Assembly (NCBI RefSeq): GCF_018446385.1
Contig: NC_055986.1
Coordinates: 27,959,593-28,023,592, forward strand
DNA length: 64,000 bases
Source of the DNA: Zingiber officinale
Taxonomy: Eukaryota; Streptophyta; Magnoliopsida; Zingiberales; Zingiberaceae
Direction of reading: 5' to 3'
The notes under the pieces are model-generated. The model ran no database searches. It was given only the letters and a program-made list of their open reading frames with translations, and had not been told where the DNA came from. Made by a program: the position numbers and the translations under genes. This document shows, piece after piece, positions 33,593 to 43,850 of the stretch (positions are counted from its first letter, which is position 1; each line of letters opens with the position of its first letter).

Positions 33593-36588
33593 CTAGTCTA
33601 TTGAGCACATCCCTAATTTTTGACGTAAGTTGCTAAACTCACTTTCAGGGAGTGGTTTTGTGAAAATGTCTGCTAAATTTGATTTGGACTCAATGTATTT
33701 GAGTTCAATATCACCTTTAGTAACATGATCCCTGATAAAGTGGTGCCTAATTTTAATATGTTTGGTTCTTGAATGATGCACAGGGTTCTTGGTTAAGTTA
33801 ATTGAACTTATATTGTCAATTAATACTTTTACATTTGTGATATTTAAGTTGAAATCTTTTAGAGTATGCATCATCCATAATAATTGTGCAACACATTCGC
33901 CTATAGCTATGTATTCTGACTCAGTTGTAGATAGAGCAACACAATGTTGCTTTCTACTAAACCAGCTAACAAGTGATGAACCTAGTAATTGACATCCACC
34001 ACTTGTGCTTTTACGGTCTAATTTACATCCAGCATAATCTGAGTCAGAATACCCTATTAGTTCAAAATTATTTATCCTAGGATACCAGATTCCTACATTT
34101 GTTGTTCCTTTAAGATATCTAAAAATTCTTTTAACTTGTGTCAAATGGGATTCCTTAGCACAAGTTTGGTATCTAGCACACATACTAACTGCAAATAAAA
34201 TATCAGGTTGGCTTACAGTTAAGTACAGTAGGCTACCTATTGCACTCCTATAATGTTTTAAGTCAATTGGTTTTCCATTTGGGTCATTGTCTAAGATTGT
34301 GTTTACTGCCATAGGTGTTTTTATTTCTTTTGTATTTTCCATTCCGAATTTTTTAAGTAAGTCTTTAGTGTATTTATGTTGATAAATATAATTTCCTTCA
34401 TTTGTTTGTTTGATTTGTAATCCTAAGAAATAAGTTAATTTTCCTACTAAGCTCATTTCAAATTCTTTTTCCATTAGATTAATAAATTCTTCTAAAAATT
34501 TTGAATTTGTTGAACCAAATATTATATCATCTACGTATATTTGTGCAATAAATATGTTTGTATTTAAAGATTTAACAAACAAGGTTGGGTCAATTTGGCC
34601 TTGGTTGAATCCTTTAGATGTTAAGTACGATGTTAGTCTTTCATACCATGCCCTGGGTGCTTGTTTAAGTCCATATAAAGCTTTCTTTAACTTAAAAACA
34701 TAATCAGGGTATTCTAGACTTTCAAACCCAGGAGGCTGACCTACATAAACTTCTTCTTTAATTAGTCCATTAAGAAAGGCAGACTTAACATCCATTTGGT
34801 ATAGTTTAAATCCCTTGTGGGCTGCATAACTTAGTAACATTCTAATGGATTCTAATCTGGCTACTGGGGCATAGGTTTCATCATAGTCAAGTCCTTCAAC
34901 CTGACTAAACCCTTTGGCAACTAGTCTAGCTTTATTTCTAGTAATTTCCCCAGTTTCACTTAATTTGTTTCTGAATACCCATTTTGTTTCTATTATTTTC
35001 TTATTCTTAGGTGGTGGTACTAGATCCCAAACTTCATTACGCTCAAATTGGGCTAGTTCCTCTTGCATAGCTATAATCCAGTCTGGGTCTAGTAAGGATT
35101 CATCCACAGTTTTGGGTTCAATTTTTGAAATTAAAGAAATTTGACTTAGGTTTCTAAAAGATGATCTGGTTTGAACTCTCAAGTCTGGGTCACCAATTAT
35201 TTGATCAGTTGGGTGATTTGGGTTAACCCTTATTGTTCTAGTGGGTTGACTCTCTTGATGTTGTTCCTCTTCTTCATGACTTAGAGTTTGGTTGGTTTCT
35301 GGAACAAATTCAGGTGGTTGTATAAGTTCTAAGTCTTGTTTAGTTTCTTCAAATTTTACATTAGTTGTTTCTTCAATTTTTAAGGTAACCTTATTGTAAA
35401 TTCTATAGCCTCTACTATTTAGGGAATATCCTACAAAAATTCCATTTTCAATTTTAGAGGAGAATTTTCCTAAGTGTTCTCTTGTATTTAAGATAAAGAC
35501 TGGGCATCCAACACTTTAAAATATTTTATATTTGGTTGTTTATTATAAAACATTTCGAAGAATGTTTTGTTATGGGTTTTATTTATTGTTGTTCTGTTCT
35601 GTACATAGCAGGCTGTACTAACGGCTTCTGCCCAAAAGTATTTAGGTAGGTTATACTCATTTAACATTGTTATAGAAGCTTCAAGTAAGGTTCTATTTTT
35701 TCTTTCTACAATTCCATTTTGTTGGGGGATTTTAGGGCATGAGAACTCATGATGGTAACCGTTTTCAAGACAAAAACTGTTAAAGTTGTGATTTTTAAAT
35801 TCTCCCCCGTTGTCACTCCTAATTCTTTTAATTTTAATATCTTTTTCGTTTTCAATTTGTTTGCAAAAATTTGTAAAAATTTCAAAAGTTTCATCTTTAT
35901 GTTTTAAGAATTTTACCCAAGTAAACCTAGAATAATCATCTATAATTACTAAACAATATAAGTTTCCATTTATAGATTTGACTCCATGGGAGTCAAAAAG
36001 GTCTAAATGTAGAAGTTCTAATATTGAGTTAGTTTGTGGCTGATTTGTTTGTTTGTGAGTGGATTTAGTTTGTTTGCCTTGTTGACAAGCATTACATATG
36101 GTTGAATCTAAGTTAGGTAATTTTGGTAAGCCTCTCACAAGTCCATTTAGTTTACTTATATTTCTGAAGTTGGTGTGAGACATCCGCCTATGCCATAACC
36201 AAGTTTCTTCTTTTTGTGTTAAATAACATTTAATGGAAGAAATGGTTAAGTTGATGGCATAAATGTTGTCTTTTCTAAAACCTTTTAGGCTTATGGTAGG
36301 ATTATCTAGATGTTTGATTAAACATTCTGTGGATAGAAATTTAACCTTATACCTAGTATCACACAATTGACTTATACTCAGAAGATTATATTTAAAATTT
36401 TCAACAAGTAAAACATTTGTAATTATAAAGTCTAATTTTAATTCAATATTGCCTATACCAATTACCTTGAGTTTGCCGTTGTTTCCAAAGGCAACTGTTC
36501 CTAAGCTTTTGTAAGTGAGTTGAGTGAACTTGGTGTGATCTCCAGTCATATGTTTGGAGCAACCACTGTCCAAAATCCACTTGGTTTC
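33593..36588 (-). CDS. pol: Element F pol (protease, integrase, reverse transcriptase, RNase H), one frameshift
   Basis: The frame opens at 36588 directly after an in-frame TAG and ends at 33593. Domains: aspartic protease [16 protein letters not shown]-pre-integrase with NLLSISQLC, integrase zinc finger (HRRMSH...CNACQQGK), integrase core ([24 protein letters not shown]), reverse transcriptase ([32 protein letters not shown]) and RNase H ([27 protein letters not shown]). A one-base loss in a T run near 35,509 (in the KVxGCPVF segment after integrase) shifts the frame; both sides are otherwise open. The 35182-33593 piece alone gives 529 residues. These enzymes mature, copy and integrate the element. 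Whether the frame break is real or a homopolymer assembly error cannot be told here. Confidence 0.9.
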
Positions 36589-36654
36589 CTACAGTAAATA
36601 GGATTTAAAGTTAGTCTTTTTGAGCAGACATTATTTAAGTTAAGTTTTAAAGAT

Positions 36655-37680
36655 TTGAAGTTAATTTTTAAGTTTAAAATTAAAATTTTGAAATTAATTT
36701 TTAAGTTTAAAATTAAAATTTTGAGATTAATTTTTAAGTTTAAAATTAAAATTTTGAGATTAATTTTTAAGTTTAAAATTAAAATTTTGAAATTAATTTT
36801 TAAGTTTAAAATTAAAATTTTGAAATTAATTTTTAAGTTTAAAATTAAAATTTCGAAATTTATTTTTAAGTTTAAAATTAAAATTTCGAAATTTATTTTT
36901 AAGTTTAAAATTTAAAATTTCGAAATTTATTTTTAAGTTTAAAATTTAAAATTTTGAAATTTATTTTTAAGTTTAAAATTTAAAATTTTGAAATTTATTT
37001 TTAAGTTTAAAATTAAAATTTTGAAATTTATTTTTAAGTTTAAAATTTAAAATTTTGAAATTTATTTTTAAGTTTATAATTAAAATTTTGAAATTTATTT
37101 TTAAGTTTAAAATTAAAATTTTGAAATTTATTTTTAAGTTTAAAATTAAAATTTTGAAGTTTATTTTTAAGTTTAAAATTAAAATTTTGAAATTTATTTT
37201 TAAGTTTAAAATTTAAAATTTTGAAATTTATTTTTCAGTTTAAAATTTAAAATTTTGAAATTTATTTTTAAGTTTAAAATTAAAATTTTGAAGTTTATTT
37301 TTAAGTTTAAAATTAAAATTTTGAAATTTATTTTTAAGTTTAAAATTTAAAATTTTGAAATTTATTTTTAAGTTTAAAATTAAAATTTTGAAGTTTATTT
37401 TTAAGTTTAAAATTAAAATTTTGAAATTAATTTTTAAGTTTAAAATTAAAAATTTGAAATTTATTTTTAAGTTTAAAATTAAAATTTTGAAATTAATTTT
37501 TAAGTTTAAAATTAAAATTTTGAAATTTATTTTTAAGTTTAAAATTAAAATTTTGAAATTAATTTTTTAAGTTTAAAATTAAAATTTTGAAATTTATTTT
37601 TAAGTTTAAAATTAAAATTTTGAAATTAATTTTTAAGTTTGAAATTAGAATTTTGAAATTAATTTTTTGAGTTTAAAATT
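36655..37680 (-). repeat. 33-bp AT-only minisatellite, about 31 copies
   Basis: The unit is built of TTTTTAAGTTTAAAATT and AAAATTTTGAAATTAA, with a period of 33 bases and a few one-base variants. Because 33 is a multiple of three, it reads open as a Lys/Ile/Phe repeat on the plus strand, which is not a gene. Similar low-complexity arrays lie at the same position in G and C but with other units. Confidence 0.93.
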
Positions 37681-37700
37681 AAAAATTTTAAAGCCTTATT

Positions 37701-37753
37701 CATCTCACCCGATCTATATTATCAATCAGGGAATCCTATGATTTTGTGAGATA
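37701..37753 (-). other. Conserved hairpin 1, element F
   Basis: CATCTCAC at 37701-37708 pairs with GTGAGATA at 37746-37753 except at the base. The loop shares GGATTCCCTGATT with element G. Confidence 0.7.
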
Positions 37754-38214
37754 AAATTGGTTTGGTTACAGAGTTTGGTTTAACTAGCATTAGATTCAGA
37801 TTTAGCTTTGGTCTCTACAAATAGGCATTCTTCGGATAAACTTCTAAGCTTGGTGAGTCACATGGACGTCATTAGAAGTAACCAACCTTTCGAGGTTTTC
37901 CGAATAGTCCTATCCACGGAGCTTAGTACTAAATCTTGGTCTAACTGATTAGGATCCATTTAAGGGTAGCTTCGGTCAGTTCCACTTGGCCAAATGCACC
38001 AGATCGAAGCCATATCTTTCTAGACATGCGATGCTCAAGCTTCCCTAACGTACTATCATCTAAAAATTTCACCAGTACCATGATTCAAGTTAAACTTGGT
38101 CTCTAAGCCTAATTACCCTGCCGGGTTAGTTTGTTTTGGGTTACCCTGTCGGGTAAGTTAGTTTTGGAGGTGCCGGCTATTCTGGAGCCTCCCCCTGAAT
38201 TATTGGCCATTAAT

Positions 38215-39890
38215 TTAAATTTTGGTTTTAGGGTTGTGTCGATTCTTTTTATAGTTATGGTTAACTTGGTGATAATTTTGTTGATTTTTAAAGTGTTTAG
38301 ATTTTGAATTTGATTTAGGTTTGTATTTTGGATTTTGGTTTGGTTTATTCGATTTTATATAATGTATTTTTTCTTTAGGTATATAATATTGATTAAGTCC
38401 TACTTGCGTGGTCAGACACACTTTTGGAACCCAAGCTTGATTAGTTGATTTGTATTGAGTTATTAATGACTTAAAAGTTTTATTTGAGTTTGACTTGTAT
38501 CCGAGTCCGGTTTTGTTATAACATGCTTTTTGATTGTTCAGGATTAAGTCAAGATTTTTTGATCTTGTTGTGAATTTTTCTAATATTTCTTTTAAATTGT
38601 TAATCTCATTTTTTAGTGATAAATTCTCCTCCTCAAGTGTTAGATCTTGAGTTGGATTTGAATTTTTGATTTGTTCTTTGAGGTTTTGATTTTCCTCAAT
38701 AAGTGACTTGTTTTCATTTTCTATTTTAATTAATTTACTATTTAAACAGGAAATAATTTTAAAAATTTTTTGTTTAAATTACAATATACCTCATTAGGGC
38801 CTTCGGAAACGAGTACGGACTCGTGGCTTGTTTCGGGTTCAGACCCGTCTTCATCTTCCGACTCGTCTTCTGTTTCATCTTCACGGGCCATCAGTGCGAG
38901 GTGGCTCTGATGTTTCTGCTCTTCTTCCTCCGATTCGTCCGAGGAGTCGTCCCACGTTGCTTTGAGTGCCTTCTTTTTGGTTGGCTTTGGTTTGTCGAAC
39001 TTCAGTTTTGGGCATTCGTTCTTGTAGTGTCCCTTTTTATTGCAGCCGTAGCAAGTCACGTTCTTTTGTTCTGAGGGAGAACTGATCTTTTGAAGGTCCT
39101 TTTTGCTGAAGCTCCTTTTTCTCCTGGCGAACATTTTTCTTACCAAGTTCACCAAGTGTTCTTCGTCTTCAGAATCTTGGTCGGAATCTTCTTCAAATTC
39201 AGGCTTGCTTTTCTTTTCTTTGGTGGAACCTGCAAATAAAGCTATACCTTTCTCGGCTCCAGCATTAGTTTGTTCATGTAATTCTAATTCACAGAAAAGC
39301 TCATCTAACTTTAACTTAGAAAGATTTTTAGAGATTTTGTAGGCATCCACTATTGATGCCCACAAACTATTACGTGGAAAAGCATTTAATGCGTACCTTA
39401 TTAAGTCTCTATTTTCCATCTGGTGGCCTATCGCATGAAGCCCGTTGAGGATGTCCTTGATCCTCGCGTGGAGCTGATTTTCCGTTTCACCTTCCTGCAT
39501 TTTTATATTAAAAATTTTATTTAAGAGCAAGTCTCGTTTGGTTACCTTGGCATCGGTCGTTCCCTCGTGCAGCTCGATCAATTTGTCCCACAGCTCTTTA
39601 GCGTTTTTGTGTGGACCGACTCTGTTTAGTTCTTCTCTTGTTAATCCGCACTGTAGAGTGTTGATTGCTTTATTTTCTGTTGATGCCTTTTTCTTCAAGT
39701 CTGCTGTCCAGTCTTCAGGATCCAGTAGATTCCCGGAGTTGTCCACTGGAATTTTGTAGAGTCTCGTAATGCTCATCCACTGGTCGAAGTCTGTTTTGAG
39801 GTAGACCTCCATGCGCTTCTTCCAGTACGGAAAATCGTCCCCGTTGAAGAGTGGAGGTCGTACTGTGCTGAAGCCTTCTTGTTGGGACAT
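38215..39890 (-). CDS. gag: Element F gag, one frameshift
   Basis: ATG at 39890 (MSQQEGF, then RPPLFNGDDFPYWKKR). UBN2-type capsid region, LLLNKIFNIKMQEGE, zinc knuckle CYGCNKKGHYKNECP, acidic tail with SHESVLVSEG, coiled coil, GLGYKS and a Lys/Asn/Pro-rich C terminus ending at 38215. A T run of 5 near 38,757 (6 in element G) breaks the frame after NLNKKF; without it gag would be about 560 residues. There are no other stops. The protein should build the virus-like particle and bind RNA. As with pol, the defect sits in a homopolymer. Confidence 0.9.
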
Positions 39891-39975
39891 CCTGTACACA
39901 GGTAAATAACAAAAAAAAATATCCCAAGACTTGGTCTTGGATTAGTAGTGCGGGAAGAGAAAATTGAAGAAAAAT

Positions 39976-40000
39976 CTAGATTGGTGTTGCACCAATTTAG
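39976..40000 (-). other. Leader hairpin L2, element F
   Basis: CTAGATTGGTG-TTG-CACCAATTTAG, an 11-bp stem with one mismatch, between the primer-binding site and gag. Confidence 0.7.
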
Positions 40001-40103
40001 ATTTAATTGCAAGAAAAAATATTTAAAAAAATGATAAAACAGTTTGGAGTTTAAGTGTAAAATTGAAGATCGGAAAAAAGAGAAAAAAAATTTTACGCCC
40101 AGT

Positions 40104-40128
40104 CTGATTGGTGGTTGCACCAAATCAG
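40104..40128 (-). other. Leader hairpin L1, element F
   Basis: CTGATTGGTGG-TTG-CACCAAATCAG with one bulge, a few bases after the primer-binding site. It is the counterpart of 29735-29759 in G. Confidence 0.7.
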
Positions 40129-40135
40129 AGCGGTA

Positions 40136-40150
40136 CCTGCTCTGATATCA
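40136..40150 (-). other. Element F primer-binding site
   Basis: On the minus strand it reads TGATATCAGAGCAGG, one base off the initiator tRNA-Met complement seen in G, two bases after the LTR. Confidence 0.85.
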
Positions 40151-40152
40151 CT

Positions 40153-41264
40153 TGTAGGACCGTTAGATTCGATAGAAGAGGGGTGAATATCGATTTGAAA
40201 AGTCGAGTAAAAATACGCAGCGGAAAAGTAAATGAACACAGTTGTTTTTACTTCGTTCGGAGCCTGTGACGACTCCTACTCGAAGGCCCGTGGTCCTTGA
40301 CCACTTTCGTTGGGCAATCACTAGCAATTCGAATATAGTTACAAGATGAACACAGGAAATGCTAATGAAACAAAGTAATACCGACAAAGAAATAAACTAA
40401 AAACCGAAGGAGCACTTTGTCGGAGCTTCGTCGGCGTCGCAGGAACGTAGAGCAGCAGGACCAGCAGTAGAAGAGTTCTCAGATTGATGATTGATTGTCT
40501 GAAGCTCCTGCCTGGGGCTTCTTTTATATGTTGCTCCGGGCGCCTGGATTCCTTCCGGGCGCCTGGAATGTGACGTAGCTGCTCAAACCGTGATGCTCCA
40601 CGTGGCGACGACTTGGCTGGATATAATTTGCCTTCCGGGCGCCCGGACCACCTTGTTCCAGAAAACTCCCTTTTCCTGCAAAACAAAGTTAGTCCGAGGC
40701 AATATATAACCTGCAACATAGATTGTTAGCACATTTTATAATAGTATGAATTAGCACAAACAGTATGACTTAGATTCCGTCTTTCCGAGACCGGAATCTA
40801 GTCACGATCTCGACTTAGATATCCGAAATGGATCTAAGCCGGATCGACGCCTAATGTTCCCTTCCCGAGAACGCGTCCTCGCAGTCACTCTCCTCTAGTG
40901 ACTTACCTCACTTACCTGCCAGACGTCCGGTCAGCCCGTCGACCCGTCTGGACTTCTCGCCAAGCGTCCGGTCAGCCCGTCGATCCGCTTGGACTTCTCG
41001 CCAAGCGTCCGGTCAGCCCGTCGACCCGCTTGGACTTCTCGCCAAGCGTCCGGTTAGCCCGTCGACCCGCTTGGACTTCTCGCCAGCTATCCTGTCAACC
41101 CGTCGACCTAGCTGGACTTCGTGCCAGACATCCGGTCAGCCCGTCGACCTGTCTGGACTTCTCCTGCACACTCGATCAAAGTGTCAGACAACAACAAAAC
41201 TAACTTAACCTATTTGTCATTCATCAAAACCTAGGTTAGACCGTTAGTGCTACCCGCACCAACA
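40153..41264 (-). repeat. Element F upstream (5') LTR
   Basis: 1,112 bp, with terminal TG...CA. TATAAAA reads on the minus strand at 40522-40528. The hairpin array at 40919-41156 has six units against four in the other LTR, while GC-rich palindromes are fewer. Confidence 0.9.
40919..41156 (-). repeat. Hairpin array in element F 5' LTR (6 units)
   Basis: Units in plus order: CCAGACG/CGTCTGG, three CCAAGCG/CGCTTGG, CCAGCTA/TAGCTGG and CCAGACA/TGTCTGG. All six stems are perfect 7-mers, although four different arm sequences are used. Confidence 0.92.
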
Positions 41265-42025
41265 ATAACAAAACTGGACTTGGTTACAAATCAAGTAAAA
41301 CCTTTAAATCATTAATAACCCAACACAAACCAACATGTAAAGGTTGGGTTCCGAAAGCGTGTCTCACCACGCAAGTAGGACTTAACCAATTCTACATACC
41401 TAAAGAAAAAATATATTATATAAATTCAAATAAACCAAAACCAAAATACAAACCTAAATCAAACAACTCAAAATCTAAAACCCACCAAAAATTAGACTAT
41501 CACCAAGTTAAGTATAATTATAAAAGAAATAGACATAAACCAAAGAACAAAAATTAAATTAATGGTCATTAATTCAGGGGGAGGCTCCAGAATAGCTGAC
41601 ACCTCCAAAACTAACCTACCCAGCAGGGTAACCCCAACCAACCTACCCGACAAGGTAATTAGGACTAATTAAAGAGGGTTCAAGTTTAACTTGAAAAATG
41701 GTACTGGTGAAGTTTTTGGATGATAGTATATTAGGGAAACTTAGTCTATGCATGTCTAGGAAGATATGGCTTCGACCTGGTGCATCTGGCTAAGTGGAAC
41801 TGACTGAAGCTACCCTTAATGAATCCTAACCAGTTAGACCAAGGTTTTGTACTAAGTCCAGTGGATAGGACTATTTGGAAAACCTCGAAGGCATGGTTAC
41901 TTTAATGATGTCCGAGTGACTCACCATAGCCCAGAAGTTTATCCAGAGAATGCCTATTTGTTGAACCCAAAGCTAAACCTAAATCTAACACAAGTTAAAA
42001 ACAAACCCTAAAGTTGAACCTAATT

Positions 42026-42078
42026 CATCTCACAAAATTATAGGATTCCCTGATTAAAAATATAGATTGGGTGAGATG
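42026..42078 (+). other. Conserved hairpin 1, element G
   Basis: CATCTCAC at 42026-42033 and GTGAGATG at 42071-42078 are perfectly complementary (8 bp). Confidence 0.75.
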
Positions 42079-42079
42079 A

Positions 42080-43850
42080 CTAAGGACTTAAATTAAAATT
42101 AAATTAAATTAAATTAAATTAAAATTAAACATAATTTTCTTTAAACAAAAAAAAATTATTTTAAAAATTAGTCTTAAAAATTATTTTAAAAATTAAACTT
42201 AAATTTTTTAACTTAAAAAATTATTTTCACTTAATAAATTATTTTAAAAATTATTTTAAAACCTATTTTAAAAATTCTTTAAAAATTATTTTAAAAATTA
42301 TTTAAAAACTATTTTAAAAATTCTTTAAAAACTATTTTAAAAATTCTTTAATTTAAAATTCTTTAAAAACTATTTTAGAAATTCTTTAAAACCTATTTTA
42401 AAAATTCTTTGAAAATTATTTTAAAACTTCATTAAATAAAAATTCTTTAAAAATTATTTTAAAAATTCTTTAAAAACTATTTTAAAAATTCTTTAAAAAC
42501 TATTTTAAAAATTCTTTAAAAATTATTTTAAAAATCATTATAAAAATTCTTTAAAAAATATTTTAAAAAATTATTTTAAAAATTAGTATTAAATGTTATT
42601 TTAAAAATTAAACTTAAATTTTTTAACTTAAAAAATTATTTTAACTTAATAAATTATTTTAAAAATTATTTTAACTTAAAAATTATTTTAAAACCTATTT
42701 TAAAAATTCTTTAAAAATTATTTTAAAACTTCTTTAAAAACTATTTTAAAAATTCCTTAAAAACTATTTTAAAAATTCTTTAAAAACTATTTTAAAAATT
42801 CTTTAAAACCTATTTCAAAAATTCTATAAACCTATTTTAAAAATTCTTTAAAAATTATTTTAAAACTATTTTAAAAATTCTTTAAAAACTATTTTAAAAA
42901 TTCTTTAATTTTTTATTAAATATTCTTTAAAAACTATTTTAAAAATTCTTTAAAACCTATTTTAAAAATTCTTTAAAAATTCTTTTAAAAATTCTTTAAA
43001 AACTATTTTAAAAATTCTTTAAAAACTATTTTAAAAATTCTTTAAAAACTATTTTAAAAATTCTTTAAAAAAACTATTTTAAAAATTCTTTAAATATTAT
43101 TTTAAAAATTCTTTAAAAACTATTTTTAAAATTCTTTAAAAACTATTTTAAAAATTCTTTAAAAAAACTATTTTAAAAATTATTTTAAATATTCTTTAAA
43201 AGTATTTTAAAAATTCTTTAAAAAATATTTAAAAAATTCTTTAAAAACTATTTTAAAAATTCTTTAAAAATTATTTTAAAAAATTATCTTAAAAATTCTT
43301 TAAAAAACATTTCAAAAATTCTTTAAAAAATTATTTGAAAAATAATTTAAAAAATCATGTTAAAAATTCTTTAAAAATTATTTTAAAAATCATTTTAAAA
43401 ATTCTTTAAAATATTATTTTAAAAATTCTTTAAAAATCATTTTTAAAATTCTTTAAAAAATTATTTTAAAAAATCTTTAAAAATCATTTAAAAAAAATTC
43501 TTTAAAAATTATTTTAAAAATTCTTTAAAAATTCTTTTAAAAATTATTTAAAAAATTCTTTAAAAACTATTTTAAAATTCTTTAAAAACTATTTTAAAAA
43601 TTCTTTAAAAATTATTTTAAAAATTCATTAAAAATTATTTTAAAACTTAAAAAAATAATTTTAAAAATTGTTTTAAAAGTATTGTAAAAATCATTTTGAA
43701 AAGACTTAAAAAAATTATTTAAAACTTTTAAAACTCGTTTAAAAATCATTTTAAAAACTTTTAAAAATAATTTTTAAAAACTCTTTTACAAATCATTTAA
43801 AAAAAACTTTTAAAAATTATTTAAAAAATCTTTTTACAAATTAAAGGACT
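42080..43850 (+). repeat. 22-23 bp AT-only tandem array
   Basis: The unit is roughly ATTCTTTAAAAACTATTTT with variable A runs, repeated about 75 times with indels. It occupies the same place, just after hairpin 1, as the 33-bp array of element F but is unrelated in unit. Confidence 0.9.

Larger units (their letters stand above)
36589..38214 (-). other. Element F gag-pol spacer, intron-like
   Basis: A 1.6-kb untranslated spacer between the gag stop and the pol frame. It holds conserved non-coding sequence shared with G and B (38,214-37,690), hairpin 1 and a 33-bp tandem array. It ends TTTACTGTAG/G, an acceptor-like site at the exact point where the pol frame opens; a donor-like GTAATT whose G is 38116 is conserved in G and B. 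Splicing of 38116-36589 is possible but unproven. Confidence 0.55.
31351..41264 (-). mobile_element. Element F: nearly complete Sirevirus-like copia retrotransposon
   Basis: 9,914 bp inserted antisense in gag of element G. The upstream LTR (for its own transcription) is 40153-41264 and the downstream LTR 31351-32435. Target duplications are ACAAC (31346-31350) and ATAAC (41265-41269), one base different. The order on the minus strand is LTR, primer-binding site, gag, hairpin 1, 33-bp tandem array, protease-integrase-RT-RNase H, hairpin 2, polypurine tract, LTR. Order IN before RT marks it as Ty1/copia; gag and RT features point to the Sirevirus lineage. Gag and pol each carry one single-base frame break. 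The LTRs look only a few percent different apart from repeat-number changes, so insertion is recent. Confidence 0.92.
29977..41557 (+). pseudogene. Element G gag, interrupted by element F
   Basis: The first part is 29977-31350 (458 codons) and the second 41270-41557 (95 codons and stop); the insertion of F falls exactly between codons, so the two parts are in the same frame. Domains in order: copia gag (UBN2) from HPPLFNGDDF, zinc knuckle CFGCNKKGHYKNECP, KKxxLKATWDD, acidic Ser/Glu region with SHESVLVSEG, a coiled coil at 31,090-31,300, GLGYKS and a basic tail (YIPKEK, then Lys/Asn/Pro-rich). Two nonsense codons interrupt it: TGA at 30112-30114 where relatives have Arg or Lys, and TAA at 30952-30954 where relatives have Gln. 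Both could be C-to-T changes. The product would be a capsid/nucleocapsid protein forming cytoplasmic virus-like particles. Confidence 0.88.

Noticed and set aside
36655-37570. Open plus-strand frames coding for a Lys/Phe/Ile repeat (KFKIKIL)
   Set aside because: They arise only because the 33-bp AT array has a period divisible by three; they lie antisense in the spacer of element F.
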